DNA from: Nematostella vectensis
Taxonomy: Eukaryota > Cnidaria > Anthozoa > Actiniaria > Edwardsiidae
Direction of reading: 5' to 3'
Assembly (NCBI RefSeq): GCF_932526225.1
Contig: NC_064041.1
Location: 11,390,813 to 11,454,812, forward strand
Length of the DNA: 64,000 bases
Part shown: positions 57,101-64,000 of the stretch, one piece after another
Layout of the letters: the number at the start of each line of letters is the position of its first letter
Position numbering within the stretch: the stretch's first letter is position 1
Program-made: the position numbers and the translations under genes
Notes under the pieces: model-generated
The model's input: the letters and a program-made list of their open reading frames with translations, nothing else
The model's database searches: none
Told to the model about the DNA's origin: nothing

Positions 57101-57442
57101 AGGCGAAGAACAGCAGGGGTCTGGTAAAACGGGACCTTGATTTTTAGGTCCTTTTCAAACCATGGCGGGAAATATTGATTACCGCCAATAAAAGACTCGC
57201 AGCAAAAATGGATTGCTGATTGCTTTGTCATATGTTAAATCCAGAAAAAAATAATCCAGTGATTTGGTAAAAATTAATTATTCTTGTAACGCAATAGCTA
57301 TTAAACGACAGCTATTTTTGTCTATCTTTTCCAGGAAAAAAAGATGATGTTTGACAAACAGAGAATGAAAATGAAAAAAAGGAATTCTAGTTTCCTGGAC
57401 AGCATTCGAATGGACGTGGAAAATGATGAAGAGGAGTTCTAA
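41686..57442 (+). CDS. PLAT-domain and ankyrin-repeat protein, 22 coding exons
   Basis: Exons: 41686-41726, 43777-43867, 44095-44396, 44503-44626, 45255-45314, 45467-45583, 45893-46032, 46517-46794, 47734-47952, 49160-49393, 50016-50162, 50642-51060, 51615-51809, 52115-52309, 53136-53277, 54299-54549, 54857-54933, 55655-55791, 56177-56246, 56420-56525, 56984-57097 and 57335-57442. Every junction is GT-AG and keeps phase; 1188 residues. The N terminus has GIHDRSLKHYYRDNNIKKQL, which resembles the start of vertebrate ERICH3 (inference), then a disordered basic region. A PLAT/LH2 domain spans about 458-584 (YEVYIKTGDRLGAGTKATVK, then GYGWFLDKVYVK). Glu/Lys-rich linkers follow. Three to four ankyrin repeats span about 902-1056 (SIHDAAKKGDLARIKELI, TALHIASSNGHLDCVKWL, TPLHLAAM). 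The acidic/basic tail has no known domain. PLAT domains bind lipids or proteins at membranes; ankyrin repeats bind proteins. I know no named orthologue. The first exon rests on the gtaagt donor and phase match. Confidence 0.88.
44850..45164 (+). mobile_element. LINE remnant: C-terminal tail of non-LTR retrotransposon ORF2
   Basis: An open frame reads ITNLGWECLKDHRDKKDLEL, LYKIQHQLV, TRGHN, YKYSFFTQSIPMWNSLPD and ends FKAGL before a stop. This is the conserved reverse-transcriptase tail of many metazoan LINEs (LGW-x-L, YKI-x-LV, SFFPR-x-WN-x-LP-x-FK). It is 5'-truncated and lies in the intron after exon 4 of the PLAT-ankyrin gene, in the same orientation. Not part of that gene. Confidence 0.8.
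50240..50401. repeat. fold-back element (MITE) with paired YY1-type motifs
   Basis: Inverted arms: cctgcaatgcg at 50240-50250 matches the far right end, and 50268-50299 pairs almost perfectly with 50308-50340. The loop is about 8 bases. The right arm has an extra segment of about 27 bp. Each inner arm contains AAGATGGCGGC (50328-50338; inverted at 50270-50280), the core of the YY1 consensus. Located in an intron of the PLAT-ankyrin gene. Confidence 0.85.
51185..51345. mobile_element. short repeat element, intronic copy A
   Basis: Shares with 61305-61455, in opposite orientation, the blocks 'gggctgccagaaa-ccatatg', 'cactgagccaaacccc' and an end 'gctagatccggccctg'. Probably a non-autonomous DNA element. 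It follows a short CAT-repeat run (51120-51170). Confidence 0.7.
53543..54000. repeat. 90 bp tandem array, five near-identical copies
   Basis: The unit starts 'gtttaactagtcctcaccct' at 53551, 53641, 53731, 53821 and 53911. By eye the full copies differ at one base (c to a near 53842). It lies in the intron before the ankyrin exons. Confidence 0.96.
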
Positions 57443-57476
57443 CTCATGACTGAATTACTCGACTATTACTCCTGAG

Positions 57477-57482
57477 AATAAA
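57477..57482 (+). terminator. polyadenylation signal of the PLAT-ankyrin gene
   Basis: AATAAA 35 bases after the stop codon at 57440-57442. Confidence 0.65.
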
Positions 57483-57740
57483 GTGATTTATGTTGGAATA
57501 CGGCTTTTGGGTTGTATATGTACACAACATTCTCAGAAATTAAACAAGCCTAATGCCCCTTGTACTATGGAGGTGATTTTCGACCGCTCGAAAATTCGTA
57601 CTGGAAAAAGGGAACACAAGCAACCGTACAGATTTTTCTACACTAATTACACCGTTTATCGTACAGTTGTATGACTGTAGAATAAATAAGTGGTCTGCGA
57701 AGGCGTTGTGGAAGCAAGGTTGAAAATGGGATGTTTCAAA

Positions 57741-58035
57741 TCGACCGATACCGTGTAAACGGAATGCGTAACTGAACGAGCGTCAAGCGGTACCGTGTAA
57801 ACGGAATGCGTAACTGAACGAGCGTCAAGCGGTACCGTGTAAACGGAATGCGTAACTGAACGACCGTCAAGCGGTACCGTGTAAACGGAATGCGTAACTG
57901 AACGACCGTCAAGCGGTACCGTGTAAACGGAATGCGTAACTGGACGAGCGTCGACCCGTACTAGTGTAAACGGAATGCGTTACTGAACGAGTGTCAAGCG
58001 GTACCATGTAGACGCGTAACTGGATGAGCGTCACC
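57741..58035. repeat. 42 bp tandem repeat
   Basis: About seven copies of 'cggtaccgtgtaaacggaat' plus 'gcgtaactgaacgagcgtcaag'. The first five are nearly identical and the last two degenerate. Directly downstream of the PLAT-ankyrin gene. Confidence 0.93.
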
Positions 58036-59471
58036 GATGTACTAGGGGCCTCGACAGACTATGGTGGACGTAGAGAACAAGGAAACATTTCTAACTTGTT
58101 GAATAGAAAGAGACATAGTTTTAAAAGATAACATTATCGCTAACATTCCAGCCTAAGACGCTAAATGGGCGGACAATGGACTTCTTTCACTTGTGCTCAG
58201 ATGTGCATTACGGGAGAGCGGATCCAGAGTTTTAAAAGGAATGAATTAGAAGGTCTGGACATCAGTCAGAGACTTTATTTGTTATTTTATACCGAACAAA
58301 GAGACTTCCATCAATCCAACCTATCTTTCCCTGTATCGACCCATATTTTAACTAAAGGAATTCACGATAATCGTTCTGGACGTTGTCAGAATGGACATAG
58401 ACAGTAATGAGTAATGATACGTTGTGCATCACACGTAAAATTGTTGTTATATAAGAGTTGAGGAGACGTATATTATAATAACTTTTTTTCTAAAGAATAA
58501 GTGCTAATTTTACTGGAACTTTCTGCTTTATTCTTGGCCTTTCTAAGTATACAGTTCTTGCTTGGGATATTTTTATTACCTTTTTTATATTTAGTAAACT
58601 AACTATTGTGAATATAATTGTTTAGACTTAATGTATAATGGATAGAGTAACGAGAGAAAAAAGTTGCCGAAAGTCTATAATTCATACTTTATATGCGTTT
58701 TTAAAATCACTATGAAATCTTACTCTGTCAGAATCGAGGGAGAAGAAAACCCGTCCCATCTGCTCAAGGGCAGGTCCAGGGAAATGGATTAGGTGGATAT
58801 CTACCCCCTAATGTGGCCAACGTAGAAGTCTTGCAGATTCACTTGTTTATGATCGTTTCCCAGCGGACTTTGCACGGTTTTTAAACCATTTCCTTGTTAA
58901 AGTGAAGATGAATCCGACCCCCTACCTCCTCCCGGGAACGAACACACACACACAATAAAAACTAGACGCCGCACCAGCGTTAACTCGGGCTACAAAAGGA
59001 ATCACCGAAAAATGTAGTCTTCATTATTGTACCTGCTGGTGAGCTGTTTTCTCGGGCGCTACTACACTTAAAAGCCCCGTGGAAACTGCGGCTGCAAGCC
59101 AGCATTGCTGGCGAATTTCTGCTTGACTGACTATAGGACAAAGGAAATGTCAAAATGAGAAATTGACTTTCTGACAATTTCCCAAACTCAACAACGGCCG
59201 AAAGTCCACTTTTGGTTCTCAATAGACGTGCTATTTGTAGACAAAACTCAAAATCATAAGCTAGATCACTGTGGTATGTAGCCAAATCCTACAATAAACG
59301 TCCCGTGGAGATACTGCAAAGGCATAAAAAACCCTTTTTGTTCTTTCGGAGTTGGTTAGATTTTTATCAGAGAACTCCCTCCCTCCAACCCCCAGTAATC
59401 AGCATTTGCGTACGGTCGCTTCTGTGATTGACCTTAGTGCTTCCCTGATAGAAAAGACTTCTTGCGAAATA

Positions 59472-59908
59472 CAGACAAAAAAGCATCTGCTAGCATCAAG
59501 GAACCCCGTTATCCTTGACATGAGGATTGTCCAAAATTATCTCGCTAATTTTGTTGATGAAAATGCCCATTGCCTTTTTTTTCTCAGAAATGCTCTATAG
59601 TCTCAGAAATGCTCTATATAGTCCTCAAAAGGGCATGGCGGAAAGAGGCTTAAATTCCGGTTTAACCAGCCTGGGTAATCTAGGGTTATGTTGAAGAGAG
59701 GCTTTTCTCACTTTGCTCACTGCCTTGGTTTCCCAGGGTTTAAATAATTTTTAAATAAAAATGGGAAATAGAGCCTACAAATATTTTTTATCTGTTATGT
59801 TTTCGATTGTGTGGCAAGCCACGCTTGACAACAATGATTTGTTTTCGTATTTCTAGCCATGTCCAGGATAACGGGGTTCCTTGATGCTAGCAGATGCTTT
59901 TTTGTCTG
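59472..59908. repeat. 51 bp inverted repeat, about 335 bp apart
   Basis: 59472-59522 and 59858-59908 are reverse complements with one mismatch. The interior shows no coding. It could be a small fold-back element, but the ends are not clearly defined. Confidence 0.85.
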
Positions 59909-60033
59909 ACATAACACGAAAACGGTTGACCCGCGCGTCCGTTTGATTGACCTTTCCAGGGTCAGACAAACAACTTTGATTGGCACTGTCAATCACCCGT
60001 GTAGTCTAATGGGTTTGATTAAAAAAATTCTCA

Positions 60034-60212
60034 CAGGCCCGTAGCCGGGGGGGATTCGGGGTGTTCGGAAGAACCACCCCACTCGACTGGAAGGTCCGCT
60101 CTAATGAAGGAAAATTAAGTACCACTGCGAGCTAGGGCAAGCTACCTAAGAGAAAATGGTCCGCTAAATGAGTCAACAAACCACCCAGCTCAAAATCCTG
60201 GCTACGGGCCTG
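60034..60212. mobile_element. MITE, inverted relative of the one in the satellite
   Basis: 179 bp with ends caggcccgtagccggg and cctggctacgggcctg. The interior matches the 7351-7517 element in reverse ('actcgactggaaggtccgct'). Confidence 0.85.
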
Positions 60213-60619
60213 TCTACTATTTCTAAAAGTTAGTTTAAGTTTAATGACCCTTATTCCTTATTAAAAAAAAAACAGGGGCTAGATTATTATACAGTATGTT
60301 TTGGTTAAAAATGCGTTTAAAAAACGTTTCTAAAAGGCGTTTCGTGTCACATTAGTCATAAGCCAATCAAAAATAAGAAAATCTGATTGAATGACATTTT
60401 GTGCACTCAAATGGTAAAACGGAAAAAATCAGGACCGGTCAAGCGTGAGTTTGATTTCGCAATGTAGAGTAAGGACAAGAACAATTAACTGATGTGGTGT
60501 AAAACGGTGTATTTGGACTCTGATAATCGTGCTTAATCCACCGACGATCGGACGGAGGACATCGAATATTCGAAACTGATCGTTGATTCTTTACGCCTGC
60601 ATCGCAAGAAGAAATAGAA

Positions 60620-63600
60620 ATGGATGGACTTTCTAATAACCACCTCCGAACTCCTGAGGAAATAAGATACACCGACTGCTCAAGTATCTCTGTAAGTATA
60701 TATGATCTTTTTAGACATCCATGATAATCAATTGTTTATGACTTACTTTTATTATTATCATTGGTAACAAGTAGAGAGACGGTACTCATCAATTCGCAAA
60801 CGCGCCTCTCTCAAACGTTTTCCGTCGACTAAGCAAGAATTGTCGATCATTTGCTGCTTAATTTCGCAAACTTGATCTTGCAAAGTCCGTTTCGGATTAA
60901 TATGGCCTCTTGTTGAGAAAGTTTTGATTTGGTAACATATGTTTTAGAAAACGAGAATTTGACTTAGCGAAGTTGAAAGTGATTTTGTCTTTAAACACAA
61001 AATCACTTTTAGGTGAAGTTGTCTCGGCACGCGTTAGACACGAAAAAATGATAAAATTTCCCCTCTAGCGCATCAGATCACTTAAACTACTGGAAGTTTA
61101 GCTTGAATTATCTAGCATTAACTAAATGAAGAACGTTTTCTTTTCAATTTGATGATTCCGATGAATAAAATTTGCTCTTGGGCTCGCAAGTGTATAAAGT
61201 GGCGGGAAAATGTCACGTGATTGCTTCTTTATCAAAATGCCTTGAAGATCTTCAGATTTGAATGGCCTTCTATGAAATTAGATATAACATTAGATCTTAC
61301 AGCGGCGAATCTAGCTTTACGCTAAAGGGGGGGGGTTTGGCTCAGTGAAGGGGGGGGGGGGGGTAATTTTTTGTTACATATGGCTTTCTGGCAGCCCAAA
61401 GGTGGTGGGGGGGTTAAACCCCCTAAACCCTCCTCCTGGATTTGCTACTGTCTTAAAATCCCTCTCACTGTATATGCCAGATAACTGACTAATACTAATA
61501 CTGTTAAAACTAATTAATTATTAATACTGGATTACTACCATCCAATTTAGCCATCAGGCCAGCTGACATCTCCAGTGCCATTTGAGTCCGTTTCCCAAGA
61601 AGTGTACCACTACATGCCAGGAAATAATACCAACCAACAAGTTATGCCACCAGAAATGTACTGGCCATACAACAATGAACCTGGCCGCACCTCGTACAAC
61701 ACTAGCTACACCACGCCCACTGGTCAATACTCATATTGGAGAAGCTCACCCTATCCTAATGCTGATGTCATGATGTGTAAAGGTACGAAATAGGGACAAG
61801 GAAGTTCCAAATCCCGGAGATTTAGATTTGAATACAACAACTATGGTGGGAAATTGTAAGAAATTTAATTTAGGGATTTACAATAACTATATGATTTTTT
61901 TCAAAGCCTGGAGTTTTATATAATAAGAATGGGTTTTAAGGAAAAATCTTTTTTGTAGGATTTGAGATACACTAAATGAGAGTAACTGATATACTAAATG
62001 TTTTAGAAAGTAAAACCTGAAGTGCCATTGGTGCCCATTGACCCAAAGGCCACCCTCAGCAAACCTATTTTTTATGCTTTATTTATCAGATTGGTCAAGC
62101 CCTTCTCCAGATATCTTTAGCTACTGTCCACCCCCCTGGCCTATAGAGACAATGAGTGGATGTCAGGGGGGCAACCTCCACCTTGTCACACATACAAACT
62201 GGCCTACAAGTGTGGCGACAACCAGGTTTGACATTTTAAAATGGCTCTGAGACAAATTAAAAAATCCATGCTTACGACCAGGGGGTTACTTGAGGGGTAT
62301 CATATTTTATAGGGGGCAAATGGTCCCGCTACATTCATCACTGTTATTATTGGTTTGAAGCTCATGAGAGAAAACTTTGGCTCAGAGATAACTATTATCC
62401 TCTATTGCTGTTATTTATTTCAGCTGTGAGCAAGGAAGTAATGTAGATGTACCTGTATCAGAAGCTGTAAGTCTTAGCGGAATCTTGAAAACAATACTTA
62501 GATCCCAACGCAATGTCGTAGCACCATCATGAAAATATAACAACAGTTGAAAAACACTTCTTGGTTGACATTATATGCTATATGGGGGATGGGGTGGGTG
62601 GGGGCATTTGGAACCAGTTCCCAACTCCCTGCTGTGCCCTTGCAATTACTGATCTGTAGATTCTGTAGGCTGGAATTAGGTTGGGAAGGTTTTTTTTATA
62701 ATACTCGTTTAAGAAACAAAAGTTAAAGGCAGTGTGCTCCCCTCCCTAAAGGCCTGGATAGTATACACTTCTAACCTTAATGGTAAAGACAATAATTATA
62801 AATAAGGATTATTGTTATGTTGAGTAAGGGAGTGTCATTTATTACTTGGGGGGGGGCTGGCAAATATGTAGGGGGCTACAGTTTTGGGGCACCGACTTTT
62901 TTAGGGGCTTTCATTAAAGGGGGCTGGGGGTGCCAAAAATTTAAGTCTGGTTTTAATATAATACTGAGCAAGAGAGTCATTGTTCAAATGTTAGTTTTAT
63001 TCAGTTCGTTTCCTACTATTGCATATCTAGTTCCATATTGTTCATAGGTACCAATCTTGTCTATATAAATAAATTTGGAGAAATCATGGTTGACAGACAA
63101 AGCAGCCCGTTCTTATCAGTTTAACAAAAGGAATACTTTGTTGCAAAACCTAAACTCAAATGTCTTTGTTAACATTGTCAATGTCGTAGTCGTTTTCTAG
63201 GGACACAGGTATTTGTTGTTTATATCTGTTCCACTCTTAAATTGGCGAAAATGAAGATTCATACTTAAATTAAATAGGACAAAATTGCCATGCTAGCCAA
63301 TCTATATTTTAATAAAGGTTATATAAAGTTACACTCAGTATATCAAGTCCCTGTGGTTTTAAAGAAATATAATTATGTAATATAAAAATGTGGTGGTGGA
63401 GGTGGGAGGAGGGGGTTGAAAATTTTTGGGCTTGGATTTGAGGGGCTTTGCAAAATACCAACCCCTCCCCCCCCAGAAATTAGTGACCGCTTCCTAATTA
63501 TGATAAACATGATGATACTGATCATGATGAAAATGATATATGATGGTGGAAGTGGTCATCATGGTGTTGTGCTGAGAAGGCTGTTGATGATGATGACAAT

Positions 63601-63786
63601 GAATAAAGTGGTGGTGTTGATTGATGATGGTCTGGTGGGGTTAATAATAAACGATAATCTTGGTGATGATGATGATGATATGATACTGATGATGATAATG
63701 AATGCCCCAGGCTCTACCAGAAGATACAGGGTTTGCGAGGCAACAGCTAAGTCCTTGTGACTACATGGCAACAACAGACTTAGATG
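60620..63786 (+). CDS. unidentified Ser/Pro/Tyr-rich protein, 5' part; continues past the window
   Basis: Five exons fit in phase: 60620-60691, 61551-61782, 62090-62225, 62424-62466 and 63711-63786. The last ends with a gtgagt donor in phase 1, so the gene runs off the right edge. The 186 or so residues read begin MDGLSNNHLRTPEEIRYTD and are low in complexity (YNTSYTTPTGQYSYWRSSPY, then DWSSPSPDIFSYCPPPWP). There is no recognisable domain. The composition resembles the activation region of a transcription factor, which is only a guess. In exon 3 a competing acceptor and frame exist, but only the chosen frame joins both neighbours without a stop. Confidence 0.65.
61305..61455. mobile_element. 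short repeat element, intronic copy B
   Basis: Opposite-orientation relative of 51185-51345, with expanded G-runs (61327-61335, 61350-61364). Located in the first intron of the unidentified right-edge gene. Confidence 0.7.
63515..63700. repeat. GATGAT-rich simple repeat
   Basis: Low-complexity 'gatgatgatgat' and 'atgatgataatg' sequence directly before the acceptor of the last visible exon. It creates spurious Met- and Asp-rich frames. Confidence 0.85.
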
Positions 63787-64000
63787 GTGAGTATTCACAT
63801 TCAATGAAAAATGGAATAGAATAATAAAAATAAAAGGGGATAAATGCTAGGCATTAGAACAAATGATAGCTAGGGATACAGAGATTTTGTTTTGTAGGAT
63901 GAAAGGGAATGGATTTGTGAAAAGTGCAAGTTAAGTGTAACAAATGCAAAATGGAATACAGGATATTATAAGAATTAAATGGAAGCTTGACATGTTGCTT

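Larger units (their letters stand above)
58040..60619. other. intergenic region with mobile fragments, no gene recognised
   Basis: Apart from the inverted repeat (59472-59908) and MITE (60034-60212), I see only AT-rich sequence. The right end should hold the promoter of the gene starting at 60620. Confidence 0.5.

Noticed and set aside
62090-62225. Alternative frame in this exon reading NEWMSGGQPPPCHTYKLAYK
   Set aside because: It looks protein-like but requires a different acceptor and runs into a stop in the next exon; the chosen frame joins both neighbours.

Overview
This window looks like nuclear DNA of an invertebrate animal, most likely a cnidarian such as a sea anemone or coral. The evidence is AT-rich DNA, genes split by many short GT-AG introns, metazoan-specific genes (WDR47, DAXX, an SLC27A fatty-acid transporter) and Penelope-like retroelements (PLEs) carrying hammerhead ribozymes. 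The species assignment is inference; no bacterial, plasmid or phage features are present.

Layout. 1-4500 is a PLE cluster: an intact reverse transcriptase/GIY-YIG gene on the minus strand with a hammerhead ribozyme downstream, a 0.6 kb inverted pair of ribozyme-bearing pseudo-LTRs flanked by an 11-13 bp target duplication, and the decayed 3' end of a second PLE. 4.5-11.4 kb is repeat-rich: a 34 bp satellite interrupted by a MITE, and a terminal-inverted-repeat element. 11.4-15.2 kb (+) is a PDZ-domain gene. 17.6-26.8 kb (-) is a WDR47 orthologue, for which I give a seven-exon model with every splice phase consistent; one intron holds a 1.7 kb 12 bp minisatellite made of AGGTCA half-sites. 28.3-31.5 kb (-) is DAXX in a single exon, with a MITE close upstream of its start codon. 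34.3-41.1 kb (-) is SLC27A (FATP/very-long-chain acyl-CoA synthetase), six exons. It lies head to head with a 22-exon gene at 41.7-57.4 kb (+) encoding a PLAT-domain plus ankyrin-repeat protein that I cannot match to a named orthologue. 60.6 kb to the right edge (+) is the 5' part of an unrecognised Ser/Pro/Tyr-rich protein gene.

The host genes do not form a pathway and appear to be ordinary neighbours. The striking layer is non-coding: four hammerhead or hammerhead-like ribozymes, two tandem arrays that each copy a real splice site of the host gene (a donor in SLC27A, an acceptor in WDR47), a large array of nuclear-receptor half-sites, a fold-back element carrying paired YY1-type motifs, and a tRNA-like Pol III unit. 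All exon models come from reading splice signals and checking reading-frame phase by eye; transcript data would confirm or correct them.
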